64,000 nucleotides of DNA from the NCBI GenBank assembly GCA_030674185.1, contig CM060315.1, positions 85,026,454-85,090,453 on the forward strand, in the 5' to 3' direction. Shown here piece after piece: positions 21,801 through 34,800 of this stretch. A program made the translations under genes and the position numbers. The first letter of the stretch is position 1. Each line of letters begins with the position of its first letter. The DNA comes from Monoplex corrugatus. Its lineage: Eukaryota; Mollusca; Gastropoda; Littorinimorpha; Ranellidae. The notes beneath the pieces were generated by a model that saw only the letters and a program-made list of their open reading frames with translations, was not told the origin of the DNA and made no database searches.

Positions 21801-24224
21801 AGAGCCTTTAATAATCAAGCATAGCATGGTCATTGGCCAGTCGAAATAAATAGCATGGCCAACAAAGATTGGATGCTAAGCATTGCTTGCTATGGTAGGA
21901 ATTCAAGTGGAGGGGGTTATTGTGGCATTGACACTGCGGCCGGAATGTTTGCTGGTAGGAAACCTTTTAACTTATAGGCCAAGTGGTGGCACTGTTTCAT
22001 TCATTGTCTGTTTTGATGTCAATGGATATTACATATGTTACAGTCTTGGATATAATACTTGGTTGATTGATACTGAGCAATATTAACTATGAAATATTGT
22101 GGAAGAAACATTAAGATACAGCTAGTTAACTAGTTGATATTTATTGGAATTTCATGTTCATGTGCATGTATCTTTGTGCAAAAAGTGAGCACTCAATTTT
22201 GTTGTCATGAGTTTAGTTATTGCTTGTGTTGTTTAATAAAGAATAAGTTTGAGGTTAACAATATAATTTAACAATACTGAGACATGTTAGGATTTTGGCT
22301 TGAGGTTAACAATATATTTAACAATACTGAGACATGTTAGGATTTTGGCTATGGCCTATGTGGTCAGCTGGCTGTAAAAAACAGGATGTAATCTGATCTG
22401 ATTTGATTCAGGCATCTTGGCAAAATTCAGTGTGCGTTGATAAAAGGAATGTGCGCATCATGAACACGCATGTACACACATTTGACACAAGAATGCACTT
22501 GTACCTGTACTCAGTGCATATATACAGCCATACATGAACACACACAAACTAAGACTTGTGGTCATAGATAGTCTACTACATATATGTGTGCGTGGTGTGT
22601 GTGTGTGTGAGTGTGCCACCTGTTCATGTGTGCCTCCATAGTATGGTCTTATATACTGATGTGAAAATTGGATGTGCTCATAAATTCATAGATATGCATA
22701 TGTTTACAATTACGTTTATGGCAAGTTAAGGTCACATATATATGTATAAAAGCTACAATGTTCACATAAGGGCAGGACGATGATTGTGGAGGTCTGGTTA
22801 TGGACTATGAGTCTTGGGTTAGTGGCTCAAGAATAATATTGTTCCAGATTGCCTCCCTTCTTCTTCCCTTCTTCTTTAATGTTGCCGTGAGGCGCCACAG
22901 ACTGCCAGCGGAACCCCTTGCAGACCAGCTATTTTTCGGCAGAACCCCTGCAGACTAGTCAATCGAATTCGACATTTTGTTTTCGTGACTTCACTTCGTT
23001 TGATTCATCACTTCGTTTTGTGCACATCTTCTGACTACATCTGTTCTGAGCAGCCTTAGACTTGTGATATTCAGTGTTGGCAGCACCAGTTCATGATCTC
23101 AAATGCCATTGCTTAAAGACATTTCTGAACTATAGACAGAGGGTGTCAGCTGATGTTGATGCAGTGACTGCCATTTGTGTTGGATGTGAACTAATAATGT
23201 GTGACTATTTGTAATGTTGCGTGAGAATGACAGCATGAGTATTAACAAAGAAATTTGTGTGGAAGTTTGAACTTTACGTGTTGTAACTTTACATGAATGT
23301 AAGTAGGTCTGTCTCTCTGTCTATTTCTCTATAGTTAGACCTTAGCAAGCCTAACAGTCTGTACTAAATTTAACTATACACTGGAAAATTGAATATTTAT
23401 AAAACAGAAACTGCTGTAGGCCTACATAAAACTAGTAACTTGATATTTGTACACCTTGAAATTTCTAGCCAGTATCTCAAAACTGTGTTCATCCGCACAC
23501 TGCATACAGCCGTAACAACTCTTTCTTTTCTCATTCCACCCACCACAACCATGGATATCCTGCTCTTTCTAACCAACCCTTTCATAGCATTTCTTCATGC
23601 TTATGTAATCTCTCTTTTTGCCTGGGAAATCTGTCTCCTGATTAAGTTATTGCCTGTGAAAGTATGCTAATCGTATGTTATGTCATTTTCTTGCAAGGTA
23701 CAGTCACCCAAATCAAACATATTGCATACAAATTTGTGTACAATTACATTCTTGCTTCATGCACTTGTGTATGTATTCACAATGATTGATCACCTGTGCG
23801 ATACTGTCTCTCTCTTTCTCTGTCTCTCTCTTCTCTCTCTGTTCTTCTCTTTCTTTCTCTCTCCTGTACAGGTATGTTCCTATGATTGTTGTGCACTGTG
23901 CTTTCGAAATATTTAGGTTACTTCATGATTTATGTGTCATACTGAGTTTTGATAGCTGTGTTATAACTCTTTCCTTTTCATTATGTATGTTATAATATAT
24001 TGTATGAATCTGATTGTTGCACATTTTCTAATTTGTTGAAATATTCATTTTTTGTGTGATCATGCCATAAGCTTTGCTTATTGCAGCTATGTACATAATA
24101 TCATTATCATACCATCATACTATTAGTCTGTGCATACAATTACATTATATTATTAAACTATCATACTTTCACTGAATAAAATTCATTTCAACCATGTCTG
24201 TCATAAAACAAATGCCCAAAACAC
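21801..24224. other. gene-free region with a 56-bp duplication
   Basis: AT-rich unique DNA. Positions about 22248-22357 hold two tandem copies of a ~56-bp unit (TTGAGGTTAACAATATA then ACTGAGACATGTTAGGATTT). Short GT tract at 22590-22610 and a TC-rich tract at 23805-23870. No gene supported. Confidence 0.5.
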
Positions 24225-24560
24225 CTCCTCATTCACTCAACCCTTTCACAGCATCTCCTCATACTTAACATTATCTGTCTGTTGTGTTAGGAAGTTTGTC
24301 ACAAAACAAACACTCAAACACCGTCATTCAACCTCTCCTCAACCTTAACATTATGCATTCCTTGTCTGGAAACTCTGTTTCAAAATAAATGCCGAAATGC
24401 CCTTCTCCTTTCACTCAATCCTTTCACAGCATCTCCTCACTCAACAGTATCCATCCCTTGTCCAGGAACTCTGTTTTGAAATAGATGCCCAAACACCATG
24501 TCTTGGAACTCTGTTTTACAAACAATTGTCCATACACCCTGCTCTTTTCATTCAACCCTT
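24225..24560. repeat. degenerate tandem repeat, roughly 100-130-bp units
   Basis: The blocks CACTCAACCCTTTCACAGCA, CTCCTCA.CTTAACATTAT and GGAACTCTGTTT recur about four times between 24.2 and 24.6 kb with variable spacing. Related blocks occur at 23.57 kb. Confidence 0.6.
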
Positions 24561-24639
24561 TTCATAGCATCTCCTCTTGTTTAGTGTTATCCATCTTTTG
24601 TCTAGGAGTTTTTTCACACAAGTCCATTTTGATCTCATG

Positions 24640-25070
24640 ATCCTGTTTGGATAGCTAAATTCAATAAAGTTGTCATCATCACTTCTTCTATTATCAGCGC
24701 TCATTATCTCATTGTAATCATCATTTCTAGTAGTATTCACCACCCTTTTTCTTCTATTATCAGCGCTCATTATCTCATTGTAATCATCATTTCTAGTAGT
24801 ATTCACCACCCATTTTCTTCTATTATCAGCGCTCATAATTCATGTATCATCATTTAGTAGTATCACCACCTCTTCTATTATCACGTCTTATCTATGAAAT
24901 CATATTTCTAGTAGTTCACCACCCATCTTCTTCTATTATCAGCGCTCATTATCTCATTGTAATCATCATTTCTAGTAGTATTCACCACCCATCTTCTATT
25001 ATCAGCACTCATAATCTCGTTGTCATCATTATTTCTAGTAGTATTCACCACCCATCATACCGGCTCATAA
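24640..25070. repeat. 66-bp tandem repeat, about 6.5 units
   Basis: Unit: TCATTTCTAGTAGTATTCAC, CACCC, TTCTTCTATTATCAGCGCTC, ATTATCTCATTGTAATCA. Sixty-six is divisible by three, so the minus strand stays open as a repeat containing NTTRNDDYNEIMSADNRRK; this is a by-product and not a gene. Units in the middle and right part are shortened. Confidence 0.93.
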
Positions 25071-25486
25071 GCACATTCCCTCTTACAGCAACTGCCATCA
25101 CAAAATAACCACTACTGACTTTCACTGCCTCATCAAAACCATTATCAAAGGTGTTGCAGTCACTGTAACCATTGTTATCTGGATACCCTTACTGATTCCT
25201 CCACCGATGATCACCAGAACCATCACCACCAGTTACAATGACATCACCGCTTTGAAACAACTTAATAATCTGCCTCTCTCTTCAGCACCATAACCAACAC
25301 GAGGTAAAATCACAACCACCACCATTAGCCTACTAGTCTGCTTGTTTTCCTTTTTTCACACTATTTCCATAGACAAGTGGACAGACTCGGAGCAAGTCTA
25401 TCACCAGCCCTCCACAGTCATGTATCACTTTGTCAGTGCATGTCTGTTACATTGTTCCAAACTTAGCAAGTGCAGATCCCCGTTTC
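25071..25486. other. gene-free stretch 3' of FBXW9
   Basis: CA/CCAC-rich DNA without a gene. It lies beyond the poly(A) signal of the minus-strand gene. Confidence 0.5.
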
Positions 25487-25492
25487 TTTATT
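25487..25492 (-). terminator. candidate poly(A) signal of FBXW9
   Basis: AATAAA on the minus strand about 94 bases after the stop codon. A plausible 3' end for the transcript; cleavage site not determined. Confidence 0.45.
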
Positions 25493-25585
25493 AGCTTTTC
25501 CCCAGCATCTCGTGGGAAGCCAACCACTGTTCTAAATCAGTCCATCAGCAGTCCACTTCAGGTTAAGGCGATACTGACACTCTGC

Positions 25586-25678
25586 TCAGCTTGTCCAGCC
25601 CCAGTCACACTTAGGTCTCCACACTCCTATGGCCACATCACAGCCTGCTGACGCCAACACACCATTCTGGTATGCGAT
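25586..25678 (-). CDS. FBXW9: FBXW9 exon 8 (last)
   Basis: Acceptor TTTGCTTTCAG, phase 0. Encodes [20 protein letters not shown] and a short tail to TGA: the closing WD blade. Neighbouring codons upstream (25679-25816) are intron. Confidence 0.85.
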   Translation of the reverse strand: MAYQNGVLASAGCDVAIGVWRPKCDWGWTS

Positions 25679-28636
25679 CTGAAAGCAAAGCATCATCTTC
25701 ATACACAGGGTATCTCTCCACTTATTGCAAATGACTGAAATATCAATCCTGGTATCCCAAAGATAACAAAGGAAAGTTTGGGATGATGACAAATGTGATG
25801 ATGAAGAATACCTCAAAAGGCAACTCTCTTGACATCACACAAACTAGGCCACAGAAAATTCCAAAGATACCAACACAGACATCATAATATATTCAAACAG
25901 TAGTACTGAAAACTGTCGAGCAGAAGGCACTGTTAGTGTTATTACTGTTAAAGGAAAATGGACATATGTATAACAATAACAAAGTAAAAACATGGACATC
26001 ACCACTATCACAACAGGGTTTAGGTGGCACCAATTAAGATTTGTTTAAATTAAAAAATATACATTGAAATAAAAATCAAGAACAATATGCATATTCACTT
26101 ATGTGAACGGCTCAGATCATGGGTACAGTTGGCATCTCCTCATTACAATGCTTATTTTTTAGCCATCTATTCAGTTTTTAATAAAAACAAAGCACTCTAC
26201 AGTACTCTACTTGGAATGAACAATATAAAAATGAATAGAACCAAAAATATTGTTTTGTGTTTGTGGGTTGTAAATTTCTGTTTTTACACAAAATATGGTG
26301 AAAAATGGCGACCGATTTGTTACACAGTGACGGTACACTTCTTTAACCCAGGCCAGTACTTTCATACATAACGAAGGAAAGCAATGGAGGCCTAAAATAT
26401 GAAGATTTATCGTTCTTACACTAGTCTGTGTATTAAACTGTTCCAGCAAACTATGTTCTGTAACATAGTAGTACTCGAAAAATCGGTCTTGTGCGCATAA
26501 CGTTCGTGTCACTCAGTCGTGTCAACAACTACATACGTCACATTCCTACACAAACCCACTGACAACAAAGACCAGTCATTTTTTGCATGAAAATGGAGAA
26601 GGTGTACCATTACAGTGCGTTTTGAGCAAGAAAAACATCATTGTGTCGGCAAAAGAGGACTCTATTTTAGTCGGATGAAGTTCGTGTCCACTGCGTTATG
26701 TGCAGAAGACCGTGTTCACGCGCCGTAGCAGACGCAATTTCTGTTGAAAATTTGCTGTCTACATCATCATTTGCACTCATAAAGCTATGACACAGCAGGT
26801 TTTGCCTTGCGACATCATTTCCTGTTCGTGTCCCCAGCAAAGCAGACCGGTTAGGAGCGTAAGAGTTTACCAACAACATTCAGATTTTAGACTTCCACGC
26901 TACTGCCCATCAAGCTAGATCATCACTAAAGGTAAGAAATGTTTCTTCTATGATATACAAAGGCATTTATTGGGGCTGAATTCAATGAAACACATTTTAG
27001 CACAGGAGATTACATGATTTGTAATGTGTGATCGGCCAAACAAAGCAACAAGGTCCGTTTGTTTACATTTTTGTGTAACTTTTTCAACTTTAATCTATAT
27101 ATGGCATGGTCTGATAACGTTTTTAAACTATTGTAGTTTATTGTGCTTAGAATTTTTATACGCTGGTTCTAGAAATTATGTGTAAAGTCAGTCATCTAAA
27201 ATTTCTGCAGCTAAAAGAAAGATTTTTGTTGCAGTGGTAAGTTTCAGTTAAGCTGATTAATCCACAGTACAGCACTGTAAAGATGGATCACTTCACAAAG
27301 ATTTTTTCCAGTTAATTAACAGTACCTAAATTTCAGACAACTGTTGCATGCAGTCCCTGATATCGCTTAACTACGTACACAGAGAGAATACTTCTTTCAT
27401 TTTATTTGCTCCTAATTCATTCTTCCTCAGTCATTACATGCATTTCCATTAACAAGTGTTTATTTTTAACAACAGTGCTTGTACTGTCTACATTTAACTT
27501 TCTAATTACTGTGTCAGTAGCAATTGCTACTGACCAAGTAAGATAATTAATGTAGACAGTACAACATCTACATCTACTGTGGGTCAGTCAATTGCTACTG
27601 ACCCACAAGTAAGTAAGATTTAATGTGACGTACAAGCATGTTTTAAATAAACACTTGAAGAAAGCATGAAATGATGAGGAGATGATAGGAGCAATATATC
27701 TGTTGCAATATTGAAAATGATGTATTGATCTCTATTCCCAAGGTAGTAAATAAACAACACTATAATAGGTTAAGGTTTGAGCTAGAGTTCTATGTATTTG
27801 TTCCAGATTGACAAGCTGGAGGATGAAGGTGTCGTGGTCTGATTTCTGAAGCATGCTGGGAGGCACTACATGTTCTCTGGACTTGATGACTCGGAGTTGT
27901 GTTCCACGAATAAACTGTCAAAATATGTGTGTTCCAAGAATAGATTCAAGTGGCAGACATATTTTCAATTAAAGAAAATATGCTGCCAACATGAATGTTT
28001 AAAAAAATATGATGAAACTGTAATACAGTGTGGAACTGTCTTGGTGTCCCCGTTATGCGCAAAAGATAAAATTGAATATTTAGTTGTACAAGGTTCTTGT
28101 TGAATTACTGGTAAAATTTATAAGACAATTTACATTGCCATAGCTAATGCTTTTCAGTGCAAACTAGTGGCTAGAAAGATCTTAGTGAGTTTGTCAAAAA
28201 TGAAAACAAGTACAACTACTCTTGTGCGCATAACGGTGTCCCCTTCAATTAACATTTATAATTCCTTAATTTCACCAAAGTCAAAAGTTAATGATATATC
28301 CATACACTGATACAGGTCTCTGGATTCTTATTGTAAACTTGCTTCTTTCAAACAAATTTAATTAGTGCTTTGAAAACACAATAATGGGACACAATGTTAT
28401 GAGCAGAAAAATTTGTGGTCACCAACAGAGGAAGCCCATCAAAGTCTGGAATCACTTTTTCCTTTACCCTATTTCACTTTCTTGGATCCTACAGACACTA
28501 AACAACAAGACTATGCCACTTAGAGTGCAATATCTTGTATTTTGATTTTGACCTTGTGTGTAACACTTTATGTACCCATGATCTGAGCTGTTCACATATA
28601 CACTCTCTCTTTCGCTCTCTCTCTCACTCACTACAC

Positions 28637-28668
<32 letters not shown>

Positions 28669-28819
28669 AGATATTAAAAAAAAAAAAAAAAAAAAAGAAA
28701 GAAAATGAAGAAAAGAAGATGTGTGGGGCATACAGTTTGTTTGCTGTGACACAGGTACCACAAAAAGAAGAACAATACACAAAGAAACACAAGAAATAAG
28801 ACAGACAAAGCAACAGACA

Positions 28820-28886
<67 letters not shown>

Positions 28887-31800
28887 GTGGGCAACTCATA
28901 CCCCGGCAACACCACTGTCATGTTTGTTCAAGGTGTTGATGGTGGTAGGGTCCAGGCTGGGCTCCAGAACCTTCATGCTTTTGTCATTGGATGACGTGAA
29001 GATGGCGCCATCTGTGTATATTACCCCCGTGATCTTCTCTTTGTGGCCCACATCATAACTCTGTCAGTCATGATACAATAACAACAGTGATTACAGGGAT
29101 CATCTAATAAACAGTGAGACTATGTCTACAAAATTGTAAACAAGCCACTTAGTGCACTAGAACACTGCAGCTCTTTGTAGCTCTACGTCAGGCTGTCAGT
29201 AGGAGGTCAGCCAAAGTCTGAATACTTTTAAGATTTCGTCAGAAGGGTCATATCTTGAATTTTTCCCTTTGTTTTTTGTTTTTCTATCATGAGCGGTTAT
29301 GAGTTTTTTATGGGAAGTTCCACAAAATATTACAAATATATAGTAATTTCAAGAAATTACTACATAAATCATCTGAAAATACATTTAGTCATGCCTAATG
29401 CATCATTCCGTGTAATTTCATGCATAGATTCCCATAAATATGGAAGCAACAGTTGTTATATTGTACATGGTAGTGATGCAACATTTTTCCCCACCACATG
29501 GAAAACACTGGATGTCAAAAACCGTCGGCACTCAAGGGGTTAAGTTGTAGAAACACACATCAATAGAGGGGTTCTTTCAAACAGGGAAATACATCAAAGT
29601 CTGGGGGACTCACAACTGGAGAACAGGCTGGGTGTGTCACACTGACATAAGTCACAAATAATGTTATCCTCTCTGCTTTGGGGTAATATGAGTTGTCATG
29701 TGATATAAGTAGGTACTGGCAGTCTCTCTTCAGCAATGCGGGAATTGTGTCTGTCATTGTAAAAATTGCACATGTTTATCAGTCAAATATTCTTGCAGAT
29801 GAACATGAATGACGAAGTTGTTATCATGAAGATAAAGATTGGTCTTTCCTCTATCGATCTGTGCTGTTTGTTTTTGTTATAAATTCACCCATACGAAACC
29901 ACGCCGACCGATGAAGTTTCACACGTGTCACGTAATGGCGACTGGCTCACAGCAATGTTTGGTGACCGGTTAACGGCAACTTAAATTATACGGGTCACAC
30001 AAGACTACCTTCATGCAAATTAGTACAGTTGACAGGTCGAAACCTGTCCTTCATTCCCGTATAATATTTAATTTATAAGATTATTAGTTTGTTAGTCCTC
30101 TAAAGGACCTACGTGATATTAGATCGCGTCCGCAGATGCATAAACAGCTTATTTTTTGCTGAATTTAACCGTATACGGAACTGTGAGATATGACCCATAC
30201 CGGATGTGCGTGAGCCTCCGAAGCGCAAGTACTCGCGATCTGCCATTTTAGCATATGGGAACCTCGAATCATGGCGGCCTTCGAAGCGATCGCTGAAAGT
30301 CCAGTCAACGAATTTCTACCTGTGATCGTCGAGCTGAAGGACAAACATTGTAAACATCGACTGATTTTTCATGAAAATTGACTTAGAAGTTTGATTCAGT
30401 AAATTGTTTTTAATGTTTTCTTTATTTAGAAAGATTTTAAAAGAAATCCGCGGCAGGTATAACCTGCATAAGCAAAGAATAGAAAGTACGATCTCCGGTT
30501 TGATGTTTTATCGCCAAGGGATTTTTTTTAAGCGACCTGGAACTAGTAGAAGTAAAACTGTGTGAAGTGACTGCTTTCCAAAGGTTTTTATATTGCTAGT
30601 ATTTAATGAATACGATGGAATTTTGTTTTTAATACATTGAAATCATAATATTTGTGCTAGTACTCAGCCAGAAATTCAAAACGGAAGTTGGTCTGCGAGT
30701 GCATGTCGTCTATAGGATCAGATTTGACAATGTTTATCATCGCAAAGAAACAGCAAATACTGAAATAACGGTTTTGCAGTCACACACGCGCGCATGCATG
30801 CACGCAGGTACGCACACATTATCAGAACACTATACAGCATCAGGAAAACACAGACACATAGCTCCACAAAGTCCAATGAGCCTTTCTAATGGCAAAATAT
30901 AAGAATACTTTACTCTCAAAAGTAATACCACAAAGTCCAATGAGCCTTTCTAATGGCAAAATATAAGAATACTTTACTCTCAAAAGAATAATAGCTGGCA
31001 CAAATTAAAGAAAAACACTTGAGAAAAAATTAGGATTTTATTTCTATTTGTTTTCAAGGCAATGATGATTTTTTTGTGGATGAAATTAACCATCAGTGCC
31101 ACCAAAACTTCAACAGCAGACACTCACTAATAAACTTAAAACTACTACAGTTAAAACTGTTGAGAACTGAGTGTGATAAGTCGCGGGACGAGAACACGGC
31201 TTTTGTTTCAAAAATTAGTAACTGATTAATCATCACCTCAGGGGCTAAATCTGAAGACAAAAATTGAGACAGTTTTAAAAGAAGCGGAGAGATTTTCAGT
31301 AGATAGACCAGACATTGAAAATTTCTTTGTCTGTGGATATGGGAAGATGCATGTTACTGCGAAATAACTGATGAAAATAACTTATTGATAAACATTAGGA
31401 ATGAGCATAGAATTGGCTGTAAGTCATATACTGCATTGCCAGGCATGTATCTTCTGCTGTTACACATTTTAGTTTCATTATGTTATTGAGAAGGATGTCT
31501 TTCTGTGCTAGTATGATACAAAGTCATCTGTGGATCACATTGTTTCAGACTAAATCAGTACATGCATACAAAATCTTAAAATCTCGTATATTAGCAACAT
31601 TTGCCTGTAAAGAGTGAAGCTGTAGCTGTTATTTGATTCACATGCAAAATTTTAGGAGATTCTATCAAGACATAATGTGAGTTATGTACTTTAATTTGGC
31701 CCGACACATGGGCCCTCACATTATTTGGGTGCAAACGCATACAAAGTATCTTACATCTTGAATATAACTAAGCTTGAACATTTTTTACTGTTAGCTTTCT

Positions 31801-34800
31801 ATTTGATTCACATGCAAAATTTCAAGGAAATCCATCACAAAATAAGCGAAATATGTGCGTTTTAATTTGGTCTGGTACATGATCCGTGCTTTTTCCATCG
31901 TTCAAATGAGATATTTTGCCATTTTTGGAGCCATTTTGTCACTTTACACTGCCCCCAAAAATTTAAGTTTCATACAATAACATTGTTTCTGAGAAAAAGT
32001 TAACTCTAGTCAATTCTGTCTTCTTATTTTTGTGTAATGGGGGTGCAAAGATGGCTTGTCATGAAATTTTGAACATTGACAAAATGGTATATTTATGAAG
32101 TTTGCATCACTGCTGTGTAAATGTATGAACAGATCTGCTTGTATGCTTGCTTTTTTATGTAGTTTATGTTGTTAAGAATTAAAATCAGGAATGACATTCT
32201 CTGTCTGAGGACTTCTGGAAAATTTAGGTTCCTGCAAACTTACTACATTTCACAATTGGCGAAAGCGTATGTAAACTGCCGTTTTCAAAGTGTGTTATCT
32301 CTGGACCTAATACAGCTAGAGACTTACTTTTTTTTGCATTGTGCTTATTTTTTCTTGTACCTTTCAGAAATATAAGTGTTAATAACCTTTTCAGCTTTTC
32401 AGAAGTTTAATTTTTGGCTGCCAGTACCTAATATAAGTGGCAAATCATTTATCAGTGTTTTATGTTTCTTTCGGAAGGCAGATTTTCATATTATCATCAG
32501 AAACCTCCTGAAGTAATCATGACTAACAGTAAGTCACACTGGAATGCCATACGTTGTCAATGCACCTTTGTTATTATAGGAACATATCATCATCATCATC
32601 TTTAGATTTCCTTGCTTTCTTCTGAACCTGGTGGATCTTGGAGAGGTGGGAGTATTAACTGATCCTCAACACCAATATTATAAGCGATGTCTCCACATGT
32701 TATTTACCTGTCATCATTCAAAATGTCTCTTTTTTCTCTTCAGTAGCTTTAACTGGCCTCCCTGGACTATGCCTGACTTTAACATCATTTTGTCCACTTG
32801 TAAACAACGATACTATCTATAAACTATAACCTGCGAAGAGTTTATATTCCACATACACTCTGTAGAGTTTTTCATGTATCTGTGCCAAAACTTCCTATAT
32901 AATATTCTGCTTCAATGCAGGTACACTGTTCTTCAACACTAAACACGGCCATGACACTTGGAATGACTGTAACTCATACCAAATGTAATAACAAATGTCG
33001 TTAAAATATTTGCACATTATTTCGAGACCTTGAGAAGCACAAAATCCTGATTTCCTGTAATTTTTTTAAGGGATATTGTCAGAATAGCTTGACTGCCTTG
33101 TTCACTTTTGGTGGGACCGCTCAATCATCTCTATGCACTACTTATCTACAGCAATACACCTATTTCAAAACTCTTACATACACACATACACCACACACAA
33201 TCATTTACACCAATCTCTATTTTCAAAATATTAAAATCCTTACCTGGACCACCTCAAACTTGCCCAGTGTAGTGTCCATGAGATTGAGCCGCCCATCTCT
33301 GTCCCCAAACCACAGTTGGTTTTTAAAGTAACTGACTGACATGGGATAGTTTTCCATCTGTTGCACATAAAAGCAAAATGAGTTGTTGATGACTACAGGA
33401 AGTTACCTGACTTTCACAGGTAAAAATAAACAAATAAGAAAAACAAGTCAAAGTTACCCAGAACAAAACAAAATAAGATGAAAAAACAACTATAATGCAA
33501 TATGACAAAATGGAGAAAAACACCAACACACCGTCACAGACTTGAACACAAGTCCTGCACGACGGTCGTAAACTGAAAAGGTCTTGTCCTCACTTCCTGA
33601 AATGATGTAGTCGTCGTCTGCGGCGACGCACAGAACAGGCTGACGGTGCCAGCGCTTGATGGATACGGGGGCATCCTGGCGAGTGTCAATGAAGTACACT
33701 TTTTTATCAAAACCTCCAGCTGCAATGAAGTTCTGTTCCACATGAAGACACAGGACAGCTGACTTGCACCTGGAAAAGCAACACAGACTTTTCACAAAGA
33801 CTGATTATACTGATGGATTTCACACACTTTTTTTCAGCAGTAACTTAGAGTTTATACTACAGGTCAATAAACAACTTTTTGCTTCACAAAAGGCAAAAAG
33901 ACGCATAAACATCAAGCCAAAACTTGCTGAAAATTGTTTTTATCAAACACTCTGCAAGGCGGTCGCCATTTACATAATAGTGAAACTAAGCAAGTGAAAC
34001 TAAGCATGTGACCAGCTACAATGTTAGCCCCTTGACTGCCGACATTATTTTACATCCGGTGTTTTCCATACGCCAAGGAAAAACATTGCATCACAACCAT
34101 GTACACTAAAACAACTGTTGCTTCCATATTTGTGGGAATCTATGCATGAAATTACACAGAATGATGCACTAGGTATATAAATTGTAGTGATTTCCTGCAT
34201 TTACTACATTTTGTTAACATACTGTGAAAATTCCCACAAAAAAACTCATAACTGCTCATCATAAAAACAAAAATCAAAGGGCAAAAAAGGAGATATGGCC
34301 CTCCTGACAAAGTTTAAACATGTCCACATTGTGATGACCACCTACCAACAGATCACTGACAGCTGACAACCTACAAAGAGAAGCAGCCTATGTGCACAAA
34401 GTAACTTGATCCAGTCACATCGCTGGCTGCCACCCCCCCCCCCCCCAAGCCCACCCCCTCCATCACCCTGGCTCTTCCCTTATCGCTTGTAATACTACTA
34501 CTCCCCAGAAGTGGTGAATGATTTCACAGTATTGGGACTGTGTACTTCAACATTTTGAAGGTTGATTGGCTGCCAGAATTGCCTGTGGCCACAAACCCTT
34601 TGTCGACACTTTTCGTTTCTGCTCTGTATGGAACACATTTCACACCAACAGTGAGTAAAAGTATTGCTGATTTCAACCTCTTCTTGAGTCAGAATTGTCT
34701 TCTGAATCATCCTACGGTCATTCATAATTTCTTGAATCAACTCACATGCTTTCAAAAGTTGAAAACACACAGGACTGCAAGAGCCCTGGTGTTGCCATTT

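Larger units (their letters stand above)
25817..28600. other. FBXW9 intron 7
   Basis: AT-rich intron DNA. It includes the GTTATGCGCA motif set and the plus-strand remnant described separately. The rest shows no recognisable gene. Confidence 0.6.

Noticed and set aside
24552..24836. 94-codon minus-strand repeat protein
   Set aside because: By-product of the 66-bp tandem repeat.
33244..33357. Short gene starting at the ATG in exon 6
   Set aside because: The ATG directly follows a splice acceptor and aligns inside a WD blade of FBXW9.
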